DNA of 64,000 nucleotides from Mycteria americana. Taxonomy: Eukaryota > Chordata > Aves > Ciconiiformes > Ciconiidae. Position numbers and translations under genes: made by a program. The notes under the pieces are model-generated. The model made no database searches. It was not told the DNA's origin and worked only from the letters and a program-made list of their open reading frames with translations. Numbering within the stretch: the first letter of the stretch is position 1; every line of letters begins with the position of its first letter. Of the stretch, positions 26,001 to 36,385 are shown piece after piece. The stretch covers positions 33,403,661 through 33,467,660 of the forward strand of contig NC_134366.1 of NCBI RefSeq assembly GCF_035582795.1. Direction: 5' to 3'.

Positions 26001-29000
26001 TTAAGGCTCTCTTGTGATTTTTAGCAACTGTCCTGCACTGGATTTGTAGCATAACACCATTCTTCCTCAGGTGTTTAGGGAAGACACTCAGCTTCTAAAG
26101 ATTTACTGAGTGGATTGTTCACAACTGCAGCCTTTTGGGAGATACGGAGGGTTTCTTTATGGAGTAACCTTGTGCTCACATCTCCCTTTTGGAATCCAAG
26201 ATTTTTGTTACGTACTCTGTAAATTGCCTCAACTGATTTATTATCCACAGCTGATAACATCTTGCTGCTAGACCTCAGAAAACTCCTTTTGTTTTTCATT
26301 ATGTTTGTACCACAGTTGTTCCTTTCTGCCCCATGTGGGTTAGGCACACTGTTTTCCTACACTCCAAATAGAGAAAACAGACAGAACTGTGGAGGAAGAA
26401 AGCATTATCCCTAATTTGTAGAAGTAAAATTGCATAACCTTGACAAGAAAGTAGATAGCAGAGCCAAGAATTGATCCCAGATGTTTTGTAAAATAAGACC
26501 GTCTTGATCCATACAATGGTTGGATTTACTGTAAAAATGAGCAGTAGGAAAATTCATATACTCGAAAACAAACCTAGAAATCAGTGTAGATGAGGAGGGA
26601 TGTGCTTCAAGTAGCATCCAGATTCAGAAGGGCTTAGTATCAAACCTGGTTTGTGCCTTCGAAAAATCTCTCTCACATCTTCATTCCATTCTACTACCAA
26701 ATGTACCTGCTTTGAGAGATCTTTCTGAAACATTTTTCTCTCTGGAATGCTATCACATATTTTCTTGACTCAAGAACAGGCTTATCAGATATATACCTTA
26801 TATTCTTTATGATTAACACTTTCTAGAAAAAAAAGCTATATACTGCTTCATTTGGTAAAAATGGAACTTTCTTTTGCTGCCACCTTGTGGGTCTCTTACT
26901 ACTTCTAAGTACAGTGGCAAAGTACTTTAAAATTTGTTAAAGAATTAAAATATTTTAAGTTCTCCTCTGTGTAGGAGTTACCAAATGCCCATTCCAGCCT
27001 TACTGCGTCCTCAAAATAACTGCTAAATCATATCAAGCACTGAGCCCTCTTTGGCAGTCATACTTACCCTGAAGCATGTGAAATGGCATCTTGTAGTTTA
27101 CAAATCTGTGTGGAATATTTCCAGACTTTTTTCTTCTAGTATCTCTTACTTGCTTCTGTAATGCCATCTTTCCCTCCCTAACTGCTAAAATTACTTATAA
27201 CAGGATTTTTTGCCCTAGAGTGAATATTAGCCACAGCCTCTCCTCAAAAAGGGAAAAACAGACCAGTGTAAAGCTTGGTAGAAATTGTCAAAATTATTAA
27301 TTTAAGATATTTTTTTCTCTGCTCTGATCTTAAGGTAGCAGCCTCCTGATTATTTTTACTGTCTCAGAAGAACAGCATTTGTATAAGGAGAAAAATAGCA
27401 TTATTATGTTTTTCATTTAGAAAAAAACCCCACCCAACACCACTTGTTTGTTTGTTTGTTAGCTGGTCTGGGAATGAGCCAGTTTCTATTTTAATCAACC
27501 TCAGATATCACTCTCATGAAACAAACTGATCTGACATGTCAGCTAGGCAAATGTTCCACATCTGGCAAAGCAGCAACACAGCACTGATACCTGTCTCTGT
27601 GTTGCAAAGGTTTGGTTATTCAGGTAATATGAACCTGAATGTAAGTATTTTAGTCAAGTTGCTAATGGGCTTTTGGAGCTTAGTACCTCAAGTCTCAATG
27701 AAAGTTAGTGGGACCTAGGTTCTCAGGAACTTAGGCCCTTTCAGACATTTTACTCTTTAAGTTTCTTGAGTTTTCAAACTCATCATGTGTCAAAACATCA
27801 GAAGACTGGGTATTTACATTTTGTATTGTGTCTATGGGATAAAAACTTTATATCAGCTATGGTAAAGCCTTAGGTGTCCTAAAGCTCGTCTGGTTTTAAT
27901 AACTCTCTCCCCCTACAAATTTTGTGTCTTACCTTTAAGCTGTCACACCTAAAACACTACTATTATTTAAAATAGGCATCACCTAATAATAGATAAGAAA
28001 ATCCAAGGCAAACTCTTAGTGTTTTTGTCTGTATATCATAAAAAATAAAAAAAAACCTTCATAGGTTTGGAGTGCATGATCGCACTGTTACTCAATTCTT
28101 GCCTGTGGTATTTTGCATACTCTGCAATAAGCCAATTCTTGCAGTCTGTGTTTAGTGGAGTAATTTTGCATGTGTAAAGAGACTGTGCTTTGTTTACCTA
28201 GCATAAGAACAATTTTAATTTGATAATATTTTGTACAAAATCTTTGGCTACTAGTGATCTTTAATTTTCCTGCCTTGCTAAGTTGGGTTTTTTTGCTGGG
28301 TTTGGTTTTTTTTGTGATGTTGTTTGTTTTTTCTGTATACTTTTTGCAGACCTATTCCATAACCCTCTGGCACAAGACCCAGACTACCGGCTTTATGTGA
28401 TATATTTCCTTCCTTCAGTACAGCTCCTTGACAGGAAGTGTAAGGATTGCTTTCCTCTTCTCACAAAGCATTGACAGTTGCTTTTGATTTTAATCAGTTT
28501 GGAAAAATAGGTGAATTAATCTTGCCTGTTCTTTTACATGTATGTTTATCTTGTATCTTGGTCTATATATTTTTGGGTACGAAAGACAGATAAAAGCCTA
28601 TGCTTAGAAACATGTACCTACATTTGTGCATTCAAACTGGTATATTCACATGGATGAGCATGTTTACTTAGATATGGATAATATCCTCAGCTATCTACAT
28701 GTTTCTGTACAGTTTAAATATGTATTTCTTGATGAGGTACATGCTGACCAAGCTTTCAAATACAAATCTTCAAAAATCATCAAGAGATCTTTCACAGCTT
28801 GTCTACTCTAAATTCTACAGAAAAAAAAAATTGTCTTAAGAATAGCCAGATGATAAATCAGTCCATCCATAGACGTGCCACAGTGGACCCAGAAAATCAA
28901 CCTTGGTGATTTTTGTCTCTGGTGTTTGGAGACCTATGTGATTGGTAAGAGGAGTGAAAATGACTGGAGAGCACTGAGAAAGGTGTTGATTCCTACCCCA

Positions 29001-32000
29001 GCTCTAGCTCGTAAGAAAGTAGCAAGGAGAAACAATGTAATCTTGAAAACCTGCTCAGGACTGCTTTAGGAGAATCAGGATGCAGGACTTGAGCAAGGCA
29101 GCCACAGGACATCTGCAGGTGCTGGCAGACTGTGTAGCTCTGTCATGAAGGAAAGCTGGTGGATGGGCCAACAGCATGTGGCAGGGGTTGATGAGGAGCT
29201 GCTGGATCTGATCGCATGGCCATTTGCTTACACATTCATTTTGCATTGGTACCTCCAGTCTCTTGAATATTTGGTCTTGTGTTACATCTGTGCTTAGCAC
29301 GTCTGTCAGGCTGTTTCACTAATGATCATTTTTGACTAGGGAGCTACGACTGAAGCTTAATGTGCTGGAAAATACGTGTTGCATTTACAGCTCTAGAAAC
29401 ACTTTGGTAAAACTTCCTGGACTTAATCTAAATACAGTTATACTGTAATCAGTCCTGGACTAAGACTTGAGGCATTAATTTGTATCAGGCTGTACCCTGG
29501 ACTTTCTATTTAGTAAACTATAACATTACAAAGCTTCTTCACCATCTGTGGAACATTACCACAGCATAGTCCTGGCTGTCTCCTTTACACAAGACGTGCT
29601 CACACTTCTGTTACCTCCGGGCATGACTACTGCAGTTCCTTCCTAATTGGTCCCTTAGACACCATGACTTAAAAACTTCCCTGAATTCAAAATGCTTCTG
29701 CCAGAGTTAGTTACTTGTTCTAAACCTTTAGCTCACTTTGGTTGCATAGCTGAAGTACTAGATTAGTATGCAGTTCATATCACTGAAGTTAAAATCCTCT
29801 ATTTGACTTAACAGTCTCAAACTCTTTATTTAAAATTTAAAGCTATTTTTGAATTAACGTGCAAAACAGGAAAATTTGAAGCTTTTCTTTTGATTGCACT
29901 CCTACAGTTTTCTCTGTAATTGAGCAATGGGAATTGAACTGGCCTTGAACCAGGATTTGGTTTTGCTATTCATAAAAGAACTTCCAAATCTTTACTGACT
30001 TCTGCAGTAGATCTCATTTAAGTGGTATGAAGAGTCTTGCTTTCTAGTTTCTTGGTTTAAAACTTCTGATCCTACTGCACTCAAAAGAAAAATGTATTTT
30101 ATTGGACAGGGCTTCACCCTAAAGCCTTAGGAAGTATCACTCCACATTCCCATTTTGAATTGTTGTGAAATTATGCACGTTTACACTGCTGTTGTTACAA
30201 AACTCTGCACAAAAAAAGTGAATTAAGTTCTGCATGCAGGTAGATAATACCAGCCATTTAAGTTGATAGAAAAAAATAATTTTTTTATATCCCTTTTCAC
30301 AGCAGTTACACAAAGAGAAAGGGAGTCAGCACTTCATCTTTATAACCGCAAAAGGTCTTGTGTCATGCAGTCAATAGCTTTTGGAAAGAGAGTAAATACA
30401 CCCCTGGGGACTACAGTGGGATCTAGCAGATGCACTCAACCAGCCAGAATACTGATGATGCCCTCAGGTATTTATAATAATGTAAGGAAAAGCATGCATT
30501 TTAAGGTGATTTGAATTAGAAAAAGTTCTTTTCATTAATTTGATAAAAAGTTCTTGATTTTAGTAATAAAGTATAAAGGCATCAGGAACTCAACCAAATT
30601 GCATCATAAAGTAAGTACTAGTAGCAGCAACAGGTAACAAATGAATCCTTCTACTAACAGTATTGTGGCAGATAAGTTCTACTTACTCCCTATAGTTACA
30701 GAATTGTCTTTAAAGATAGCTGAACAAACAAAATTTCTTTTTTTTCTAATTAATACACTTCTAGGCTGAGTCTCAGACAGTGATCAGCAGCATAGAGTTT
30801 TGATGCCCTCTAGTGCTTTTATAAAATAATCTCTTGAAGAAAGTACTTCTAAGTAGTGTTTTAAATTTTACATATCTTACCCAGTTTTGTAAGCAGATTC
30901 CTTTTTATGCTTTCCAAGCTGAGAATATTTTAATGATGTCTTATAATAGCATATAAAGTAATTTTTAGAGTTCTTAAAACATTCAGATCTGGAAGACAGC
31001 ATGATCCTGTGTCGCAAATGAGTGATTTAGAGTGCATCCATCACATCCTGGCACAAGAAGGCAGGTGAATACCACCTGGAGCCTTGTGACTTGTACCGTA
31101 TGACAACCCAGAACAAACCTTGAAATCCCACACAATCTCGTCTGCTTTTTTGATGTTTTAAACATAAGAAAAACAATATTGTGCACAGAAGACTCAAACA
31201 GTAGCATTTTAAACAGTAGGTGAAGTTTGGAACAGTTGTAAAATACCTGCAATTTTTTTTTTGAATGTATACATCACAACAGTAAACCTGAAAGCAATGT
31301 ATTTAAGAATAATTTTGAAAAGGTTGGGGAAAGAAGGATAGTTTCATCATATTTAATAATTAATTTGTTTTGCTGATAATTATCAAAGTAGACAAACAAT
31401 TGTCTTTATCTCTACCATGCAATCATTCACATATATAGATAGTGGCATCATTTTTCTGTGAAAGAAAAAAAAAAGGCATGGATATGTATGTCTATGGGAA
31501 ATAAAATACAAAAACTACATAAACTTAACCCCCAACAGATACTTGTTTCCACAGTAATTTAATAAAAGATGATCTTGAACATTTCAAATCATCTGCTAGT
31601 TTTCAGTTCATTTGAACAAGTAATTTAGGATCAGGATGGTAATCTTCAGCTAATCACCCATTAGTCATTGGTTTTTATACTTTTATAACACCAAAATGCT
31701 GTACAACCATTAATGTCTTAATCTGAACTTTTTGTTATAGGTTGTGAATTTGGAAATCACACAAATAAGTAAGTAATTTTTTGGATTTTCTTTTTTTCTT
31801 TTGCATCTCTGAAGCATTTGCTGAATTTCCTCTTCTCATGCCTAAAAAATACCCTAACCAGAGAAAACATCCAGTAAAAATGAGCTTTTGAAAAAATTTC
31901 TGGTCTTTGTATTTAACATAGTTGCAACTCCATACTATTCTGATGAGACAACCTACCCACTGCTGTCTGAAATTTAATATTGAAAGGTATTTCACATTTG

Positions 32001-33518
32001 GAAATGGGTATATAAAAATGCTATTTATTTATAAGATCAAATACCGATGACTAGAAAAAGGACACTCTAAGTATTAGAGCATCAGAATAGCTGTTCTATG
32101 CCAGAAAACTTTCTCCTGACTGGCTGTTCAAAAATACATACTCTCTGGAAAATATTATGACTTGTAGAATGAAACTCTTTTAGTCTGTACTTGATGTTAC
32201 TTTTATTCTGTGGGGTTTCAAAATCACAGAAATAGATGTAAAACTTAACCCTGTTATCTCTGTGTCTGGATTGAGGCAGTATAAAGGTTGCATTTTAATG
32301 TGATGACATTTTTAGATGCTATCTTTGTAAGAGTAAATTTACAAACTTCAGATATCAGGCTTGTTTTTACTTTCTAGCTTTACATGTGAAAATATTTGAA
32401 AAATTTATTAAAGGAAATAATAAAAACCTACATATCATGATATCCTTTAGCAATTTGATTTTATATAGCTACTTGCTTTGAGTACAGCTCTTTACAATCA
32501 AGCTAATTTATGTTTAAAAATGAATTCTTACCTGCTTTCAGTGGAGTTAGCTGTCCTCATTGATACAATGGATGCACAGCTTCCTCTCCATCTTATGTAG
32601 ATGCTTAGGCTTTGCAAGGTACCTTTTCATGACAAAGTGTGTTATACTCAGTGGAAATAGTCACATGGTTTATATTAGGTGTGTGTTGCTACAAGTACGT
32701 CTTTATGAAGTAAGTAAGTTCTTATAAGATCAGATTTTAATATTGTATTGGAGTCAAATGGTTTTGGTCTAACATGAAGTCCTTGTCAGTTCTGCACTGA
32801 TGTTGTGAGTCTGCCACATTTCTCTCCCAGACTGCAGCTGTGGCAGGATACATGAACAACACAAGCTCACAGTGTTCTGGATTCAGAGCTTAGAGAAGGG
32901 ATATTTGTGTGGTGGCTAGTTAAAAGATCCATGTTGAAATAAATATGCATTTGCATTAATGGGTATCATAGCATTATGAAATAATAAAATTATTTTTATG
33001 ATTTCCATTGAATCAGAGCATTAAAAGTATACAACAATTATAATTTTTGTGGGGGAAAAAAAAAGCAGTGAAAACAAAACATTTTAAAGTCTACTATAAA
33101 TGTATTTTAAATAATTTATGGCATGATTTCTTTTCATTAGAATCCTGTGATTCTGACTTTTTCTCATTTTGTTTTGCTTTCTTAAATTTGTTAACAGAAG
33201 GAAGCCTTCCAAACATTTAAAATTTTCAAATCCTCGCTCTTAGTGTCATTATGACATCTAACTTCACTTCCTACACAGCAACTCTAGTAAATTAGCTCCC
33301 AAGTAGTTTGGAAACATTCAGATAATGCGCATTTGCTTTGTTCTTTTTGCAGAGTACCATTTGAGAACCCCGAAGATGCCGTTTTACTACGGGCAATGAC
33401 AAGATCTCTAATGGAATTTTCCTCTGTTGATTGGAACAAAGTAGCCACCTGCCAAGAAAGACGGCTTGAAAACAAAGTGGAAGAACCCCATGAGAAGCTG
33501 ACAATCCAATTTAGATGA
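14051..33518 (+). CDS. LRRC72: LRRC72, leucine-rich repeat containing 72 (nine coding exons)
   Basis: The CDS joins 14051-14080, 15874-15947, 19374-19443, 22352-22433, 23911-24024, 28350-28439, 30303-30467, 31741-31768 and 33353-33518. All introns are GT-AG, phases agree at every junction, and the total is 819 nt (272 residues plus stop). The protein has a short N-terminus with the VEKQLKICG-type motif (residues 12-20). LRR units with LWINNNK (52-58), LYLNNNELTDI (74-84) and LLLHNNQL (97-104) follow, then an LRR-cap-like NPLAQDPDYRLYVIY (128-142) with LLDRK. The C-terminal tail contains NPEDAVLLRAM. Order and motifs match LRRC72 as I remember it from human (about 290 residues). The family has no established biochemical function; it should be a cytosolic LRR scaffold (inference). 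It lies convergent to ANKMY2, as in other amniotes. No frame break is seen, so the gene looks intact. Confidence 0.9.
15874..15947 (+). CDS. LRRC72: LRRC72 coding exon 2
   Basis: This 74-nt exon runs from CAG|GCAGTAG to ACA|GTAAGT. It encodes AVEKQLKICGFKRNVDVLVL plus YLAG, the conserved region before the first LRR. Shifting the acceptor 3 nt downstream would start on a TAG stop in phase 0, so the upstream AG is the one used. The exon leaves phase 2. A stop follows directly in the intron frame, so no sizeable open frame reveals it. Confidence 0.85.
17612..17937 (+). repeat. L1/Tx1-like LINE ORF2 relic in LRRC72 intron 2
   Basis: One uninterrupted frame of about 108 codons ends at the TAA after 17,937. 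It contains WALKAVILGKPINLAVGRKR, a lysine-rich helix, and LNALTPEKNPRSMLG near 17,841-17,884. The pattern 'W..[FL]KAV.RG..I..A..KK', then a helical linker, then 'ELN.LLTEKA', is the segment between endonuclease and reverse transcriptase in L1/Tx1-clade ORF2 proteins. It is not a CR1 motif. The catalytic domains are absent nearby, so this is a short dead fragment. The assignment is from motif memory only. The alternative is a chance open frame. Confidence 0.5.
19342..19373 (+). other. LRRC72: Unusual polypyrimidine tract and acceptor before LRRC72 exon 3
   Basis: Thirteen T residues are followed directly by seven C residues, then CTCCCTCCACCAG. This is the splice acceptor region of exon 3. 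The two back-to-back homopolymers are mutation-prone and make a very strong U2AF binding tract. Confidence 0.7.
19374..19443 (+). CDS. LRRC72: LRRC72 coding exon 3 (first LRR)
   Basis: The 70-nt exon is joined in phase 2 to exon 2, giving QELRSIPSLSRFHRLRYLW and INNNK (residues 35-58), and ends at AAG|GTAATA in phase 0. It carries the first LRR core, LRYLWINNNK, which continues into exon 4 (IQDL). Confidence 0.9.
21008..21054 (+). repeat. Short tandem duplication in LRRC72 intron 3
   Basis: The 18-base string CTATATAACTTGTGTGGA occurs twice, starting at 21,008 and 21,037 (period 29). A local duplication with no evident function. Confidence 0.8.
22352..22433 (+). CDS. LRRC72: LRRC72 coding exon 4 (LRR)
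   Basis: The 82-nt exon runs from TTCAG|ATCCAAG to TCAG|GTACCA. It encodes residues 59-85, IQDLTFLIKNYCLTELYLN followed by NNELTDIS, an LRR unit closely matching the 'RNYCLTELYLNNN' signature of vertebrate LRRC72. It enters phase 0 and leaves phase 1. Confidence 0.92.
23484..23544 (+). repeat. Diverged tandem duplication in LRRC72 intron 4
   Basis: CTATTG(C/T)TTGTGAGGCAAAG occurs at 23,484 and again at 23,521 (period 37). The copies differ by one base in the shared core. Confidence 0.75.
23911..24024 (+). CDS. LRRC72: LRRC72 coding exon 5 (LRR)
   Basis: The 114-nt exon runs from TTTCAG|GTGCTC to CCTAA|GTAATA. It encodes residues 86-123, including LQTLLLHNNQLKKLG and TVKELKGMISLQTL. The second string closely matches 'TVKELKGMLNLKIL' in mammalian LRRC72. 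Phase 1 on both sides. Confidence 0.93.
28350..28439 (+). CDS. LRRC72: LRRC72 coding exon 6 (LRR cap)
   Basis: The 90-nt exon runs from TTGCAG|ACCTATTC to GGAAGT|GTAAGG. In frame it gives NLFHNPLAQDPDYRLYVIYF then LPSVQLLDRK. This is the LRR-cap-type segment that closes the solenoid. The GT two bases upstream (AA|GTGTAAG) is a competing donor, but only the GTAAGG donor keeps frame with exon 7. Confidence 0.92.
30303..30467 (+). CDS. LRRC72: LRRC72 coding exon 7
   Basis: The 165-nt exon runs from TTCACAG|CAGTTAC to CCTCAG|GTATTT. It encodes VTQRERESALHLYNRKR and VMQSIAFGKRV (about residues 155-190), matching the post-LRR 'VTEKERR...VQSIAFG' block of vertebrate LRRC72. The second half (TPLGTTVGSS, PARILMMPS) is less conserved. 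Phase 1 on both sides. Confidence 0.9.
31741..31768 (+). CDS. LRRC72: LRRC72 coding exon 8 (28-nt microexon)
   Basis: The exon runs from GTTATAG|GTTGTG to AATAA|GTAAGT, 28 nt long. Joined in phase 1 it gives GCEFGNHTNK and leaves phase 2, precisely the phase that exon 9 needs (K VPFENPEDA). Mammalian LRRC72 has a short segment of similar length and a similar 'NN..K' end before its 'DDPEDAV' motif. Without this exon the exon 7 to exon 9 join would shift frame. It was found by phase bookkeeping and splice sites, not by an open frame. Confidence 0.8.
33353..33518 (+). CDS. LRRC72: LRRC72 coding exon 9 (terminal)
   Basis: The 166-nt exon follows TTTTTGCAG and ends at TGA (33,516-33,518). It encodes VPFENPEDAVLLRAMTRSLM, then SVDWNKVATCQERRLE and the terminus KLTIQFR. 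The 'NPEDAV..R.M.RS.M' and 'MLTV.LR'-like ends are conserved features of LRRC72. Confidence 0.92.
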
Positions 33519-33738
33519 GTGCTTTCTTCCTTAAGAAAAAAATTATTCCTCTCTCTGGTGTGAAGATAAGCCTCTTAAGTAAGTTAATATCTCTATAAAA
33601 CAAGTACACTAAAACATGCATCTAATTAAATGAACTTCCAGCAAAAAAAGTATTAGTGTAACATTCCTTTATCATCAGATATGTAATATGGAGAGTGAAG
33701 AAATTAAGAAAACAAATTATAAATAGTGGCAATATTAC

Positions 33739-33744
33739 AATAAA
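33739..33744 (+). terminator. LRRC72: Likely LRRC72 poly(A) signal
   Basis: A canonical AATAAA lies 221 nt after the stop codon. It is the first on this strand downstream of the CDS. Use is inferred. Confidence 0.6.
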
Positions 33745-34464
33745 AGTTGCTTGGAATGCAATTCTTACCATACTTGTGCTATCCGAAATTATTAAAGCTA
33801 AACAGCAAGTTAATTTTTAAGAAACTAAGGATAAATAATTTCATTCCATACAGTTTCTACTGGAGAATTAGACTTACCATGTTCACTAGCAGTAATTTGT
33901 CTTCCTCCCTCAAAACAAAGATATGAGAAAGCAACCATTAAACTTTTCTCATTTCTGTGAGGGATAAAGTTTCAATTTGCTAATTTGTGTGCCACATGAA
34001 TGCACTGAAAACTCTTAGTTTTATGAGGATACTCATTTGGTCTCAATACAGTGGAACCATGAGCTTTTAAGCATGCCGATATCTAGCTCTTGTCTGTGGC
34101 TGCTAATACGCTCCCAGGATGCACGCCTCTGCTAACTGGTCCTTTTGGAGAGACAGGACTTGCCATACACAATGCACTGCCCCAAGACTGCCGACTGGTT
34201 TTAACACACTCTCTTTTATAACCACATGGGTCACACAATGCTGTAGCACTACACCTGACACTTTCAGCTTCTTTAGAAGTTACCTGTTAACCTGTTACCA
34301 CTAAGGAAGCTAGTGGAAGATGTGCATATAGATGGAAAATAATGCATTTCCTCACACCTTTCTCCCTTCATTCTGCCAAAGGCTTAAAGTCAATGCTATA
34401 TGACATATCAAAGCCCTTCTTCAGCCTGTGGCTTGTCTTCTGAGTTCCTTCTTTCTCTCCTAAG
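33745..34464. other. Intergenic between LRRC72 and ANKMY2 (left part)
   Basis: AT-rich sequence with no gene, RNA or recognised repeat. Confidence 0.5.
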
Positions 34465-35215
34465 TTAGCACAGAGTCACAGGAGAGTCTAGGTTGGCCGG
34501 GATCTCTGGAGCTTATCTAGTCCCACCTTCCTGTTGAAAGCAGGTTTTGAGATTAGTTATCCAGTGCCCTGTCAAGGTGAGTCAAGTATTTCCAGTGAGG
34601 GAGGTACCACCATTGCTTGGCAATCTCTTTCAGTGTTTAATTGCACTCCAGAGCAGTTTATAATCAGGTGGAATTTCACCTGCAACAACTTGGCTTTGTT
34701 GGCTATTGTCCTGTCACTGTGCATCCCCCCATTTTCTCTATAACTACCTCTAGGTATTGTAAGACTGTGATTAGATCTCCCCAAGTCATCTTTCTCTGGG
34801 CTGAACAAACCAAATTCCTCCAGCCCTCTGATCATCATGGTGGCACCCCTGCTGGACCTCTCTGCTTTTTTAATGTCTCTCTTAAACTGAGTTGACCAAA
34901 TTGGACACAGTATTCCAGGTGCAGCCTAGCAACTGCCAAGTCAAGTGGAATAATTACACTTTTGATCTGCCAGCTGTACTATACTTTTGTCTTCACCAAT
35001 ACATGGCACCTTTACCTTTGGTGCTGCCAGGGCGTACTGCTGGCTCCAGGTGAGCTTGCTGTCCACCAGGACCCCCAGGTTCTTTTTGGCAGATACAGAC
35101 AGATCCCAGTCTGTACTGCTGCTTGGGATTACTGCATCCCAGATACAGGACTTTATCTTTGCTAAATGTCATAATTCCTGTCACCTTTTTGAGGTTAGAT
35201 TCCTTCCTTTTTGAT
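34465..35215 (-). repeat. CR1 LINE, 3' part, minus orientation
   Basis: Read on the + strand, 'agcttgctgtccaccaggac' and 'cccccaggttctttt', then further left 'cacagtattccaggtgcagc', 'ctcctccagcc'-type phrases and the 'atctctggagcttatctag' terminal segment, are antisense CR1. The minus strand encodes fragments of the ORF2 C-terminus such as LEEFGLFSPEK, matching 'GLFSPEKRRLRGDLI'. The 3' end is at about 34,465. The copy is 5'-truncated and degenerate. Confidence 0.85.
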
Positions 35216-36034
35216 TTCAACTTCCCTATTTTTTGCTTAAAGTTCCATGTATTTTGTAAATGCCCTTAAATTAGCCGCATCTTTGTGGTTTTAAAAGGTA
35301 GATCAACACCTTGGTTTTGATTAGGTTTCAAGAATATTTAATTTCTCAAATTGAATCAGTCTACAGAGAAGCTAGACCAAACTAAGCTTCGGCTAACATG
35401 TTTTCTTAAAGAGGTCCTCTCTAAGTAACTGTCCATTAGGATTTAGTAAGTGTAATCCCTAGTTAGTCTTGAGTCTTTTGAACTCTGACAGCTGACTATG
35501 CTCACGGATGCAGTCCATGATGTAATTGTTCCATAGCAGCAATTTCACAATCCCAGAATCTGTAGATTTTACATGTCCTAAAAGACATGGAAAAGGCTGA
35601 ATTTAAGAGATTTTTCTCTGAAAGCAGACTGTATTCCACTTGGAGCTAGACTAAGGTAGTAAGCAATATCATTTCAGAGTAAATTTCATTGATTTCAAAT
35701 TTTTGGATCAAATTAGAGGCACAGTATTTCTGGCCTGGAATATTTTTTTGCCCTGTCTTCTTTTGATTAAAGAAAAATTAAAGTGAAATGAAGCATTGTT
35801 TCAGTTTTCTGCTCAGAGAATGCTGCAATGCAATGTTTCAACATAAAGAATTTTATTACAGAATCTTTTTTAACAACTAATTTAACATTTTCCCCAAATA
35901 ATATAGCTTTTGAAAAGAAAATATATGTTTTACAGGAGTAACTGTTAAAGAATTTTAACATGACTTCTTGTGATCTTTTTGAGCATATAGATGGGCTCAG
36001 AGAAGACAATGGGTCATTTTGTTTGTTCCACAAA
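35216..36034. other. Intergenic, nothing identified
   Basis: AT-rich spacer between the CR1 copy and the LTR fragment; no coding or repeat signature recognised. Confidence 0.45.
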
Positions 36035-36385
36035 ACCTAGGGAAAAACAACAAAAAAACCCCAAGTGATGCAACCGTTCACCACCCACTGACCGATGCCC
36101 AGCCAGTCCCCGAGCAGCAATCGCTACCCCCCGGCCAACTCCCCCCAGTTTATATATGAGCATGACGCCATATGGTATGGAATAGCCCTTTGGCCAGTTT
36201 GGCTGTGCCCCCTCCCAGCTTCTTGTGCACCTGGCAGAGCATTACACCTTGACTAGTGTAAGCACTGCTTAGCAACAACTAAAACATCAGGGTGTTATCA
36301 ACATTATTCTCATACTAAGTCCAAAACACAGCACTATGCCAGCTACTAGGAAGAAAATTAACTATCCCAGCCGAAACCAGGATAG
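36035..36385. mobile_element. Degraded avian ERV LTR fragment
   Basis: Phrases such as 'gatgcccagccagtccccga', 'tttatatatgagcatgacg', 'catatggtatggaatagccc', 'cctcccagcttcttgtgcac' and 'agcaacaactaaaacatcag', in this order, match an endogenous-retrovirus LTR family abundant in neoavian genomes. The segment ends near 'cccagccgaaaccaggata'. It is GC-richer than its surroundings. No gag, pol or env coding sequence was seen beside it, so this is a non-coding remnant. ERV class (ERVL-like versus other) and strand are uncertain. Confidence 0.65.

Noticed and set aside
28427-28442. Alternative LRRC72 exon 6 donor (AA|GTGTAAG)
   Set aside because: It would leave phase 2 and break the frame with exon 7, whereas GT|GTAAGG two bases on preserves it.
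28875-29300. Open frames on both strands in LRRC72 intron 6 (64 and 81 codons)
   Set aside because: They look somewhat GC-richer than the intron but match nothing known and have no exon borders; not needed for the LRRC72 frame.
34572-34838. 88-codon minus-strand open frame between the two genes
   Set aside because: CR1-derived (LEEFGLFSPEK motif); part of a truncated LINE.
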